From positions 76,338,001-76,402,000 of the forward strand of contig NC_064838.1 in NCBI RefSeq assembly GCF_024166365.1: 64,000 bases of DNA. Direction: 5' to 3'. Of the stretch, positions 1 to 10,210 are shown in pieces. A model generated the notes under the pieces. It saw only the letters and a list, made by a program, of their open reading frames with translations. It ran no database searches and had not been told where the DNA came from. Position numbers and translations under genes: made by a program. Position 1 is the first letter of the stretch, and every line of letters begins with the position of its first letter. Source of the DNA: Elephas maximus indicus. Lineage: Eukaryota > Chordata > Mammalia > Proboscidea > Elephantidae.

Positions 1-345
1 GTATTGTGACAAATATCCTTCAATTTCTTGTTTTGAGCTGCCATCCAGTCAGTCCCAGCACACAATGGGTGGGATGCTGCCTGGCCCTGACCCAACCCCA
101 TGTTTGGTTATCCCATCATTGTGATCCATAGGGTTTCAATGGCGGATTTTCAGCACTAGACCACCAGGCTTTTCTTCTAGTCCATGTTAATTTGAAAGAT
201 TCACTGAAATCTGTTAGGCATCATAGCGACATACAGGCCTCCACTGAGAAATGGGTGGTGGCTGTGTATGAGGTGCATCGGCCAGGAATCAAACCAGAAT
301 CTCTAACGTGAAAGGCATGAATTCTACTACTCAATCACAAATGTC
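1..345 (-). repeat. tRNA-Gly-headed SINE with RTE-like tail (unit A copy)
   Basis: Read on the minus strand, the head near 345-290 resembles tRNA-Gly: a GTAGAATTC...CCTTTCACG...GGTTTGATTCCTGGCC arrangement with a recognisable B-box region. It is followed by a body shared with the 5' part of the local RTE LINE (sense: CAGTGGAGG...GAAAGCCTGGTGGTCTA...GAAACCCTATGGATCAC) and a tail ending in GACTGACTGGATGGCAGCT. The same insertion lies at 32602 and 63101, so it predates the segmental duplication. The window edge may cut its tail. The class is confident; the exact subfamily name is not. Confidence 0.75.
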
Positions 346-1902
346 CACCCTCACACCTAGTAGGATGCATATAGTGAAGAAAAAAAAAAAAAACACAAGT
401 GCATTAAGTTCGACCTTTGTTGCATGAGAAAAGGAGAATAACATTGACCTAAATAACTTATTAGCCTTGGAAAGAGAAGCAAAGAAAGACTCTTAGTAAA
501 TTTAATATGATTGCATTACGGTTTATTCCTTGCATAGAAAGAAATAAGGCTTTTTTTTTAAGCTTTTTTTTTGTCATTGGCCTTAAAACTTATACAAATA
601 TTTAACATCATATATTTGAAGCAATTTTAAAGAATTTAAAATTACATTTGAAAAGCCAAAGCAATAAGCAAGTTAAACAACAACTGCAACAACAAAAAAA
701 AAGAATTCATTTTCACTAGCCTTTGCAAGAATTACCACAGGGAATGCCAGTGGGATTACACTCAGCTCCCTCAGTGCCTTTAAATGCTCCTTCTAACACC
801 ATCAGCACAGGTTCTCCACAAGCCCCCAGACCCTGTGCATTTAGAGAAGTGGCCCTTGCTGCTCACTGCTGTATAGAACCGAAGAAGGCAAGAGCGAAAG
901 GCTGAGAGGCATCTGATATTTTCCCTGCATTTTGGTAACAAAAATCTCATTCCTGTTTTGACTAAATATGCTATTTTCGATATATTTATTTCAAATATAA
1001 TTTGAAAGCTATGTACCTAGAGTGAAGTCTTTTTCACTGTTATTTATTTTTTTTGAAGAGCTGTATTTATTATTTTGAGTTAGAACAGATTTTTTTTTCC
1101 GTATGCTGTCATGAGTTCAAAAAGTCAAGAATATCTCTTCAAATATTGATTGAAATTGATGTATACCAAGTGTGTGAGTTTCTTCACTATCTTTCCCATC
1201 CCTTACTTTTCCATTTATTCCCTCCTCTTTTCATCCTTATTTTTCTTATCCTTTCCTTTCTTTTTTTTTTTTTTGAGTGCATGAATCCTTTTAAAGCCAT
1301 CTCTTTGAAAATCTATAGAACCAATCTTTAAGAATATATTTTTCCATGAATGCTCTGAAAATTGGCTGTTTGTCATTCTTTTATTATCTTTAGATTCTTG
1401 TAATTCTGGCCAAAGCTTGGCATATTTATTAGTTTAAAAGTCAAATTAAAGGGAACTGTTCTAAAGGAAAACTGACCATGGAACGCTATCTTGAAATTTT
1501 GGCTCCTAACTTGGGGCTGTTTGATGCTGGGAGAAGAGATTGAGAGAAATCGTCAAGTGTTTTTTACTTTCCTTCAAATAGAATAGCAATGCTAAAAAGC
1601 TGTAAACATTTGAAAACATTGCCAAATGATTGAATAAGCAATAAGCAGAATAAAAAATAGTAATGGAATGATGGTGATATTAACTGATTATTTTGATAAA
1701 TTAATTAATAATTGATTTAGTAAATCACTTGATGAATAAAGATTAGTTCTTAGTGGCTGGGAGAATCCATGAAGACTCTACTTCCTTATTCACTGGTAAG
1801 GAGGAAACAGATGCCCATAAAACCAAAAGCCAAACCCAATTCTGACTCACGCCATAGAGTGATCATAATACTATCAACCTACCTACCCACCTATGTGGCT
1901 GA
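346..1902. other. Unit A flank without recognised gene
   Basis: AT-rich sequence that matches unit B at 32949-34230 plus 41343-41570, and in part unit C at 63436-64000. A short open frame at 723-905 has counterparts in the other two units but does not look like a known protein. A CCTA repeat lies at about 1878-1894, just before the RTE. The site matching the L1 insertion of unit B lies near 1636-1650 and is empty here. Confidence 0.6.
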
Positions 1903-4050
1903 TTTTGTTGCTGTTAGGTGCCATCCAGTCTTTCTGACTCATAGCCACCCTATGTACACTACCTGGTTCCACTTCACACTCATAATCATTGCTATGTTTG
2001 AGCCCATTGTTGCAGTCACTGTGTTAAGGGTATTCCTCTTTTTAGCTGACCCTCTACCTCACCAAGCGTGATGTCCTTCTCCAGGGAATGGTCTCTCCAA
2101 AGTATGTGAGAAGAATTCTTGCCATCCTTGCTTCCAAGGAACATTTTGGCTGTACTTCTTCCATGACAGATTTGTTTGTTTTTCTGGCAGTCCATGTTAT
2201 ATTTAATATTCTTTGCCAACACCATAATTTATAGGCATTCATTCTTCTTTGGTCTCCTTTCTGACCAGGTTTCACATGGAGATGAGGCAATTCAAAGTAT
2301 CAAGGCTGAGTCAGGCACATCTTAGTTTTCAAAGTGACATCTTTTCTTTTCAACACTTTAAAGAGGTTTTTTTGCAGCAGCTCTGCCTAATGCAATATGT
2401 CCTTTGATATATTGACTGCTGCTTCTGTGAGTGTTGATTGTGGATCCAAATAAATGCAACCCTTGACAACTTCAATTCTTTATCCATTTGTCATGATGTT
2501 GCTTGTTGGCCCAGTTGTGAGGGTTTTGTTTTCTTGATGTTGAGGTGTTATCCATACTGAAGACTGTAGTCTTTGATCTTCATCAGTAAGTGCTTCCATT
2601 CCTCTTCATTTTCAGTAAACAAAGTTGAGTCATCTGCATGCCAAAAAACAGATTGTAAACAAATCTTCCTCCAATCCTGATGTTGAATTCTTCTTAGTAT
2701 TGTCAAGATTCTTGGATTATTTGCTCACACACAGATAGAATAATTATCATAAAAAACAAAACCCTGAGGCACACTTTATCTGATTTTAAACAAGGCAGTA
2801 TCCTTTTGTTCTGTTTGAACAAGTGCCTCTTGTTCTATGTATAGATTCCACATAAGCACAATTAAGTGTTCTGGAATTCCCATTCTTTCCAATTTTATGC
2901 ATAATTTTTTTCTGATCCACACAGTCAAATGCCTTTGTAAAGTCAATAAAACACAGGTAAACATCATTCTGGTATTCTTTGCATTCAGCCAAGATCCAGG
3001 TGACATCAGCAATGATATCCCTTATTCTAACTCCTCCACTGAATCTGGCTTGAATTTCTCTGGCAGTTCTCTGTCAATGTAGTGCTGCAGCTGTTTTTTA
3101 ATTATCTTCAGCAAAATTTTAATTGGCTGTGATTGTAGTTGTACTGTTCCATACTTTCTGCATTTTGTTTGATCACTTTCCTTTAGAACGGGCACAAATT
3201 TGGACATTTTCTAGCCAGTTGGTTCGGTAGCTATCTTCCAAATTCCTTGGCATAGACAAGTGAGCACATCCAGTGCTGCATCCTTTGTTGAAACATTTCA
3301 GCTGGCATTCCCTCATTTCCTGGAGCCTTGTTTTCACCAATATCTGCAGTGCACCTTGGATTTCTTCCTTCAGTGTAATCAATTCTTGATCGTGTGCTAC
3401 CTCCTGAAATGGTTGGACATGGACCAATTAGTTTTGGTACTGTGACTCTGTGTATTCCTTCCATTCTCTTGTGTTGCTTCCTGGGACATTCAATATTTTG
3501 CTCATAGAATCCTTCAGAATTGCAACTGGAGGCTTGAATTTTCTCTTCCCTTCTTTCAGTACCGGGAATGCTGAGAGTGTGCTTGTGTTTTGGTTTTCTA
3601 ACTTCAGGTCTTTTCGCATTTCATTGTAATTTCTTATCTTTTCTACTTGCCTTTGGAAATTTCCTGTTCAGCTCTTTTTCTTCATCATTTCTTTTTTTGC
3701 TTTAGTTATTCTATGTTCAAGAGCAACTTTTAGATACTCTTCTGACTTCCATTTTGGTGTTTTATTTCTCTCTTTTTAATGATCTTTTGCTTTCTTCATG
3801 TGTGATGTGGTTGATGTCATCCCACTACACCTCTGGCCTTTGGTCATTAGCGTTCAATGCATCAACTCTATCCTTAAGATGGTCTCCAAATTCAGGTTGG
3901 TTACACTCAAGGTCAAATTTTGCCCTTTATGGACTTGTTTTAATTTTCTACTTTTTTATCACCAATTGATAGACTGTCCCACAGTCATCTCCTGGCCTTG
4001 TTCTGACTGATGTAATTGAGCTTTTCCATCACCTTTCCACAGTTGTATTC
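1903..4050 (-). mobile_element. RTE-clade LINE (elephant RTE1 type), 5'-truncated, decayed
   Basis: The 3' end is at about 1903, where the plus strand reads GTTGCTGTTAGGTGCCATCC, the reverse complement of the family end GGCACCTAACAACAAC. The element runs leftward from the end of the endonuclease region through reverse transcriptase to the 3' tail. At 2786-2992 the minus strand encodes CFIDFTKAFDCVDQKK, which matches the RTE reverse transcriptase block LCFIDYAKAFDCVDH. Further blocks (NKAPGNEGMPAEMFQQ at about 3231-3350) fit the same enzyme. The frame is broken several times and the 5' endonuclease part is absent, so it cannot move itself. Unit B keeps only the last 70 bases of this copy at 41578-41645. 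Confidence 0.85.
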
Positions 4051-4202
4051 TATGTGGTAGATACTATTATTTTATCACTGTTTTACAAATCAGAAGCCAA
4101 GACTCAGAGAGTTATGTAACTTGCCTAAGGTCACTCAATAGTTAAGTGGTGGACCATTTATATAAACTCCTTTTGTCTGCCTCAAGTGCTTTTACCCACT
4201 AT
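4051..4202 (-). repeat. MIR SINE (ancient, mammal-wide)
   Basis: The plus strand reads TTTTACAAATCAGAAGCCAAGACTCAGAGAG...AACTTGCCTAAGGTCACTCAATAG...AAGTGCTTTTACCCACTATG. This is the reverse complement of the MIR consensus, including the conserved core CTTAGGCAAGTTACATAAC. It directly abuts the RTE end. Confidence 0.8.
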
Positions 4203-4238
4203 GAAAATCTGCCTCCCTGGTGGATACAGTTGTCAATT

Positions 4239-5242
4239 AAATTTTTGGTGTTGACATACTTTTGTGGTTACAAGGGGGGGAGGGTGGGAGGGAGGGAGAG
4301 GGTTTTTTGCTGATTAATTAGTAGATAAGACCTGCTTTAGGTGAAGGGAAGGACAACACTCAATACATGGAAGGTCAGCTCAATTGGGCTGGACCAAAAG
4401 CAAAAAAGTTTCCAGGATAAAATGAATGCTTTAAAGGTCAGTGGAGCAAGGGCAGGGGTTTGGGGACCATGGTTTAAGGGGACTTCTAAGTCAATTGGCA
4501 AAATAATTCTATTATGAAAACATTCTGCATCCCACTTTGAAATGTGGCGTCTGGGGTCTTAAATGCTAACAAGCGGCCATCTAAGATGCATCAATTGGTC
4601 TCAACCCACCTGGAGCAAAGGAGAATGAAGAACACCAAGGTCACACGATAACTAAGAGCCCAAGAGACACAAAGGGCCACATGAACCAGAGACCTACATC
4701 ATCCTGAGACCAGAAGAACTAGTTGGTGCCCGGCCGCAATCGATGACTGCCCTGACAGGGAGCACAACAGAGAACCCCTGAGGGAGCAGGAAATCAGTGG
4801 GATGCAGACCCCAAATTCTCATAAAAAGACCATACTTAATGGTCTGACTGAGACTAGAGGAATCCCGGCGGTCATGGTCCCCAAACCTCCTGTTGGCCCA
4901 GGACAGGAACCATCCCCGAAGACAACTCATCAGACATGAAAGGGACTGGACAGAGGGTAGAAGAGAGATGCTGATGAAGAGTGAGCTAATTATATCAGGT
5001 GGACACTTGAGACTGTGTTGGCATCTCCTGGCTGGAGGGGGGATGGGAGGATAGAGAGAGTTGGAAGCTGGCAAAATTGTCACAAAAGGAGAGCCTGGAA
5101 GGGCTGACTCATTAGGGGGAGGGCAAGTGGGAGTACAGAGTAAGATGTATATGAACTTATATGTGACAGACTGACTTGATTTGTAAACGTTCACTTGAAG
5201 CTCAATAAAAATTAATAAAAGAAAATTTTTTTTTGGTGTTGA
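4239..5242 (+). mobile_element. L1 3' UTR insertion with clear target-site duplication
   Basis: Only the 3' UTR of a young L1 is present (body 4255-5222); it is very close to 40370-41340 of the full-length copy. It carries a guanine-rich tract at 4274-4302 and ends in TCAATAAAAATTAATAAAAG. The flanking duplication AAATTTTTGGTGTTGA is at 4239-4254, with a slightly expanded repeat at about 5223-5242. This shows a normal target-primed insertion, severely 5'-truncated. Open frames inside it are chance frames in UTR sequence. Confidence 0.9.
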
Positions 5243-5867
5243 ATGTTAATCTTTTTCCTAAGAAAACATTTCTATGAGGCTAAGTAAACCAATAAAAAAA
5301 AAAAATTTTTTTTAATACGTTCCTGAAAATCAGGTAGTGCAGGGATCTTTTTTTTTTTTTCATTTGTTTATTTTTTTAGAGGGCATGGTAAAACAGAGTG
5401 AGTCTTAAAGTCCTGAATATCTCTTTCAGGATGCTGTCCATTGCAAATTTTCTTCATGAACTTGTTGCAACAGAAATCTGAAACTTTACGCTGATGTTTG
5501 TAGTCAATATACGGATATTAGAAGCACTTAACATTTTCTGTAGCATAACTTGATATTCAGCATCCTCTCTGATATCTTACACATTTACTGTTTCCTTCCA
5601 TTAAAACTATAATGAGCCAGTGTTCAGCAAATCAAGGAGTCACGAGAAAGAATAAATTGTAAATTTGAATCTTCATTGATAACAGTTGTTACATTTAAGA
5701 AATTTATTCATACCCTATCAGGATTACAAAAGTATAATTAGGCATATACTTGTTAATGTTGATACTAAAAGCAAATTCAGATAGAAGTATAAAAAGAGAT
5801 GTACCTATTGATATAAAAGTAGACATAAATAAAAAAATAATGTTTTAAATTTATATATAATTATACA
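5243..5867. other. No gene seen
   Basis: AT-rich sequence with A and T homopolymers and no recognisable element. It lies in the part of unit A that unit B lacks (about 1930-5860). Confidence 0.5.
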
Positions 5868-6862
5868 TATATATATTCCAGTTTATTTATCTCAGAATCT
5901 TCCTTGTAGCAGAATAGGGGACAGAAATGTGTCTGGCCAGTTACATTTTCATTTTATATTCACCTGGGATTTAAATAATGAAAATTCATAGAATGTAATG
6001 GTGAGGGAATAACATCTATACATACATTTACTAAATAAATAGATGAAAGAATAAGGAAACTAAGAAAGAACAAGTTATGTAAAAGTTCACTTAATACTGC
6101 TACTGGATTGTGGTTTCTGTTTTATTTTGTGTAATTTCATTTGCCATATAATGCATTCTCCTTAAATCACTTTAAAATTAATGAATTTTCAATTAATGAA
6201 CTTTGATTACAGAAGTAATATTATAATATAATCCCGTAATAGAGAAATCAACCTATTTATAACGCTAAAATTCCCTCTGGTCATCCCTTCCTTTCTTTCC
6301 GAGAGGTAAAAATTTCCTTCCACATCTTTTCCAATGCATTTATTAGCACACAGGTACTCATAGAAAGTATACAGCATTCTATATAGGTTTTTTTTTAACG
6401 TACAATTTGTCATACTATGATTATTTTTGTACATTTAATTAACTTTTAAGCTCAAATATATCTCAGTGATTTATCCACGTTAGATGCTAATAGAGATCCA
6501 ATATTTAAACTTCTGCCTAATTTTCAAGAGTAAGGACATATTTCATGTTATCTATATGCTATTATTGTTGGGTATTTAGATCACTTCCAGTTATCCCAAT
6601 TTTTAACAAGTCTGCTGTTTATATCTTTTTGAAAGATTTCTGAGGATATTTCACTGGATCACCTGCTGATTCCCTAAGTCATCACCCAAATTTGGTATGG
6701 TTTGGTTTTTACAAAACTTATGAGTATTTCATTGTTGTTTAATCGGTATTTCCCTTATTTTAATGAGGTCAAGCAGTTTTATAAATGCTCATTGACCAGT
6801 TAAAATGTTCTGTGTATTGCTTATTCAAATGTTTTACTCTTTTGTGAAATTGAGTGGTTTTA
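5868..6862 (+). repeat. Locally duplicated segment, copy 1 of 3
   Basis: Begins at TTTATTTATCTCAGAATCTTCC and also occurs at 15868-17500 and 41652-42660. Shared landmarks are GTGTCTGGCCAGTTA near 5930, TTTGCCATATAATGCATT near 6140, TAGCACACAGGTA near 6345, and the block about 50 bases before the minus-strand SINE. The copies are obviously homologous but diverged. No coding potential is seen. Confidence 0.8.
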
Positions 6863-7066
6863 TTGTTGCTGTATGCTGTCAAATTGATTCTGTCTCACAG
6901 AGATGCTTTGTAACAGAGTAGACCTGTCCTCACAGAGTTTCCAAGGCTGAAATGTTTATGGGGGCCGATTGCCAGATCTTTTCTTCTGCGGAACTGCTGG
7001 GTGGCTTTGAACCACTGGTCTTCATCTTAGCAGCCAAGGACTTAACCATTGAGCTACAGGTTTCCT
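6863..7066 (-). repeat. Afrotherian SINE, RTE-tailed, about 200 bp form
   Basis: The minus strand gives a head from about 7066 (AAACCTGTAGCTCAATGG...) and a tail GTCAATTTGACAGCATAC at about 6863-6880. This is the longer SINE form with an internal CAGAAGAAAAGATCTGGCAA block. It is the left partner in the deletion proposed for unit B. Confidence 0.75.
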
Positions 7067-7230
7067 TAAAATTGGGTTGCTAATCTTTATATTATTATTT
7101 GTAGGCATTATAAGTATTTAATCACATCCTACCACTTTTTAAAAATCTTTGCTCATATTGAGTTTTGTTATACAAAAGTTTGAATGTATTAAAATTACTC
7201 TTTATGAATTTTCTACCCTAAAATATCAAT

Positions 7231-7365
7231 GGAAACCCTGGTGGCATAGTGGTTAAGTGCTATGGCTGCTACCCAAAAGGCTGGAAGTTCCAATCCACAT
7301 GACACTCCTTGGAAACTCTATAGGGCAGTTATATTGTGTCCCGTAGAGTCGCTATGACTCCTTAT
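7231..7365 (+). repeat. Afrotherian SINE, RTE-tailed, short form
   Basis: Begins GGAAACCCTGGTGGCATAGTGG and includes CTTGGAAACTCTATAGGGCA and GAGTCGCTATGACTCC. Present in unit A only; unit B is deleted here. Confidence 0.85.
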
Positions 7366-7800
7366 TAGTTTGTTTTGATACACTTGTGTCTTTCAGCTAT
7401 CGGGAATGTATAGTTTTTTGAATAGTGAAGTAGGTTTTTTTGTCTTTTTTTACATGGAGATTCAAATTCCTAACATCAGTTACTGAAAAGTCCATTATTC
7501 CACATTAACATGAAATGTCCACTTAAACAGGGAATAAATGTGCATATATTTATGCTTGTGTGTATTGCCTGTCTGATCCTATACCATCTACCTGGTGTGC
7601 CTGGTGACAATTCCCACTCCTACTGCCCCAAATCTAAAATGTTTAAGCAAAAAACCTGAATTGTAAAGCATGAACTATTAAGCAATCATCTTCCCCTTGT
7701 CATTTTGAAATGTAACCTCAGGGACTTCTAGTCATCTAAGAAGTACTTTTCAGCTTTTCAGAAATAGGATGAAGAAAAATAGAAAAGAGAAAATTTGAGG

Positions 7801-7993
7801 TATCTCATTCCAAACTCCCTGACTCACAGTGACCCTATAGTACAGAGTGTAATTGCCTCATAGGGTTTCCAAGGTTTTATGTCTTTACGGAAGCAGACTG
7901 CCACTCTTTCCCCCATGGAGTAGCTGCTGGGTTTGAATCACTGACATTTTGGTTAGCCATGGAGTGCTTTTGTCATGTACCATCAGGGCTCCT
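7801..7993 (-). repeat. Afrotherian SINE, RTE-tailed, about 200 bp form
   Basis: Plus-strand landmarks are CCTGACTCACAGTGACCCTAT, CATAGGGTTTCCAAGG and CCATCAGGGCTCC, all reverse complements of the SINE. Its head end continues into unit B at about 42745-42790, so it marks the right breakpoint of the unit B deletion. Confidence 0.8.
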
Positions 7994-8114
7994 AGATATT
8001 TTATTACGAATTATCAAAGAATATTAATTTATGTTTATTAACTTATGTCAAGTAGTGAATATATTAAGGTGCTTGAGGGTAAAAGTAGATTATTTAGAGG
8101 CTAATAAGTGTCTA

Positions 8115-8155
8115 CAGGTTCTCTATGAGTCAGGATCAACTCCACCGCCATGGGC
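8115..8155 (+). repeat. SINE 3' tail fragment
   Basis: TCTCTATGAGTCAGGATCAACTCCACCGCCATGG is a diverged SINE/RTE tail without its body. The unit B counterpart is 42894-42950. Confidence 0.5.
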
Positions 8156-8237
8156 TAAATAAGTGTTTCTTGCTCCCTTTTTCAGCTGAAATATCTGGAA
8201 GTGACTTTTCACTAAAAAACTGGGTCATATTTTTTTT

Positions 8238-8440
8238 GTCCCTGGGTGGTGTAAATGGTTTGTTTCCAATTACTAACCTAAAGGGTCAGGATTCAAACCC
8301 ACTCACCGCCACCACAGAAGAAAGTCCTGGTGATCTCGTTCTTTAAAAATCATATCCAACAGAACCCTGTGGAGCAGTTCTCTGTCACAAATAGGGTCTC
8401 CGTGAGTTAGACTCCATTTGATGGCAATGGGTTTGTTTGC
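8238..8440 (+). repeat. Afrotherian SINE, about 200 bp form, upstream of OR4C
   Basis: Begins TCCCTGGGTGGTGTAAATGG and contains GAAAGTCCTGGTGATCTCG and ACCCTGTGGAGCAGTTCT, with a decayed tail GTGAGTTAGACTCCATTTGATGGCA. The orthologous position in unit B is 43024-43241. Confidence 0.8.
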
Positions 8441-8708
8441 TTCTGGTTTATTATATACTTATCACTAATACACGTTTACATAAGTATGCAAAACAAATAT
8501 GTAATGCACATATATATGTATAAACAAGACATTATGAGGAAGTCCTTAAAAATTGAGGAACAAAGAGGTGACATGACTCATTAAGAAACAACAGCTAGAA
8601 TGTCCCTGATGTGGAATATTTATTTTTGCTCATGATATCCCATAACATCACATAGCACCACAAATTAGTTTGCATTAAATATTTCACACTGTTGCATAGC
8701 ACCACACA

Positions 8709-8730
8709 TTAATCCCTTTTTTTTTTCAGA
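8709..8730 (+). promoter_or_regulatory. Predicted 3' splice site before the OR4C coding exon
   Basis: A pyrimidine run ending in CAG lies at 8713-8729, 43 bases upstream of the start codon. OR genes usually have an intronless coding exon joined to upstream non-coding exons, so this fits the acceptor. The same layout is kept in the duplicate (CAG at 43820-43822). No cDNA evidence is available, so it is an inference from position and motif. Confidence 0.55.
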
Positions 8731-8772
8731 TAAACCATTTCACACTTGTACCTTCTCCTCCTTCATGAAATC

Positions 8773-9705
8773 ATGCTGCTGAATAATAATGTGACTGAGT
8801 TCATTCTGCTTGGGTTGACACAAGATCCTGTTAAAAAGAAAATAGTGTTTGTCTTTTTCTTGCTTTCCTACATAGGGACATTGTTGGGTAACTCGCTGAT
8901 TATTGTTACCATCAAGACCAGCCGGGCACTTGGGAGTCCAATGTACTTCTTCCTTTTCCATTTATCCTTATCTGACACCTGCTTCTCTACTCCCACAGCC
9001 CCTAGAATGATTGTGGATACGCTTCTGAAGAATAGCCCTATCTCTTTCAGTGAGTGCAAGATCCAAGTCTTTTCATTACATTTCTTTGGCTGCCTGGAGA
9101 TCTTTATCCTTATCTTGATGGCTGTTGACCGCTGTGTGGCCATCTGTAAACCCCTGCACTACATGAGCATCATGAACCTGCAAGTCTGCAGTGTGTTGGT
9201 AGCTGTAGCCTGGGTAGGGGCCTGTGTGCATTCTTTAGCTCACATTTCTCTGGCCTTGAGTTTACCTTTCTGTGGTCCCAATGTGATTGATCACTATTTA
9301 TGTGACTTGCAGCCCTTGTTGAAACTTGCCTGTACAGACACCTATGTGACCAGTCTGTTACTGGTGTCCGATAGTGGGGCCATTTGCACAGTGAGTTTTG
9401 TCATGCTGATGTTCTCCTACGTTATCATCTTGCATTCTCTGAGAAACCACAGTGCTGAAGGGAGAAAAAAAGCCCTTTCCAACTGCATCTCCCATATCAT
9501 CGTAGTGATATTTTTCTTTGGTCCTTGTATATTTATATACACACGCCCCACAACTACCTTCCCCATAGATAAGATGATAACTGTGTTTTATACGTTTGGA
9601 ACACCTTTGATTAACCTTCTGATTTATACGCTGAGAAATGCTGAGGTGAAAAATGCCATGAGGAAGCTATGGAGCAAGAAACTGATCTCAGACGACCAAA
9701 GATGA
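8773..9705 (+). CDS. OR4C16: Olfactory receptor family 4 subfamily C (OR4C16/OR4C11-like), intact
   Basis: An odorant-binding, seven-helix G-protein-coupled receptor of the sensory neuron membrane, expected to signal through Golf and adenylyl cyclase. The single exon encodes 310 residues, a normal OR length. The start ATG at 8773 gives [19 protein letters not shown], the usual OR4C N-terminus, with a glycosylation site NVT at residue 6. Visible motifs are GN in helix 1, SPMYFFLFHLSLSD in helix 2, MAVDRCVAICKPLHYM after helix 3, the extracellular-loop cysteines in CGPNVIDHYLCDLQPLL, HSAEGRKKALSNCISH entering helix 6, and INLLIYTLRN in helix 7. Odd points: DRC replaces the usual DRY, KALSNC replaces KALSTC, and the helix 7 NPxxY proline is leucine. 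Both ends match my memory of human OR4C16; OR4C11 is the next best match, so orthology needs a tree. A paralogue in unit B is decayed. Confidence 0.9.
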   Translation: MLLNNNVTEFILLGLTQDPVKKKIVFVFFLLSYIGTLLGNSLIIVTIKTSRALGSPMYFFLFHLSLSDTCFSTPTAPRMIVDTLLKNSPISFSECKIQVFSLHFFGCLEIFILILMAVDRCVAICKPLHYMSIMNLQVCSVLVAVAWVGACVHSLAHISLALSLPFCGPNVIDHYLCDLQPLLKLACTDTYVTSLLLVSDSGAICTVSFVMLMFSYVIILHSLRNHSAEGRKKALSNCISHIIVVIFFFGPCIFIYTRPTTTFPIDKMITVFYTFGTPLINLLIYTLRNAEVKNAMRKLWSKKLISDDQR

Positions 9706-9830
9706 ATAGAAGTTTCAACCCTTTTTCAAAATTTTGATTGACCTAGAAGAATTCAACAGAAAATATTACCTTCTTATTGTGGATTTAATGGAATCCTATC
9801 TAGGGAAATGTCAGCTAAATCCTTCAGGAA

Positions 9831-9836
9831 AATAAA
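9831..9836 (+). promoter_or_regulatory. Possible polyadenylation signal for OR4C
   Basis: AATAAA lies 126 bases after the stop codon. Many AATAAA hexamers occur by chance in AT-rich sequence, and the duplicate in unit B lacks it at the matching place. Confidence 0.25.
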
Positions 9837-10049
9837 CAATATGAAAACATTCACTTGTTAAAGTTGAGTCAATTTCATGTAGAAGAAGAAAAACACAAGG
9901 TACAATCAGGTATATAAGGTCCTTTGTCATAGGTTTTTCACCACTTCTCTCTGCCTTTTCTTGATGCTTACAATGACTTGTGGTTTTGATCTGGTGTTTT
10001 TCCTCTCCTTCTTTATGTTGTTTTCTGTGTTTCTGGAATATTAAAATAA

Positions 10050-10210
10050 GGTTTACAGTTTAAACCACCCAGAAGAGCTAAGAAAGGAAGACCTGGTGAA
10101 TCTGTTTCCATAAAGATGATAGCCAAAAAACCTGTGGAAACATTCTCTGTAAAACGTGGAGTTGCCATGAAGCAGAATCAACTCAATGGCAATGGATTTT
10201 TTGTTCATTT
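10050..10210 (+). repeat. Afrotherian SINE fragment (3' two thirds)
   Basis: GAAGACCTGGTGAATCTGTT, AAAACCTGTGGAAACATTCT and GTTGCCATGAAGCAGAATCA are diverged SINE blocks. The matching fragment in unit B is at 45155-45310, so it predates the duplication. Confidence 0.65.

Noticed and set aside
4694-5194. 166-codon open frame on the minus strand
   Set aside because: It lies in the antisense of the L1 3' UTR and recurs in the other L1 copies (20820-21203, 40813-41049). It is a chance frame.
8746-8772. Upstream extension of the OR4C frame (YLLLLHEI)
   Set aside because: The frame is open upstream but starts with TTG, not ATG. The first ATG at 8773 gives the standard OR4C N-terminus.
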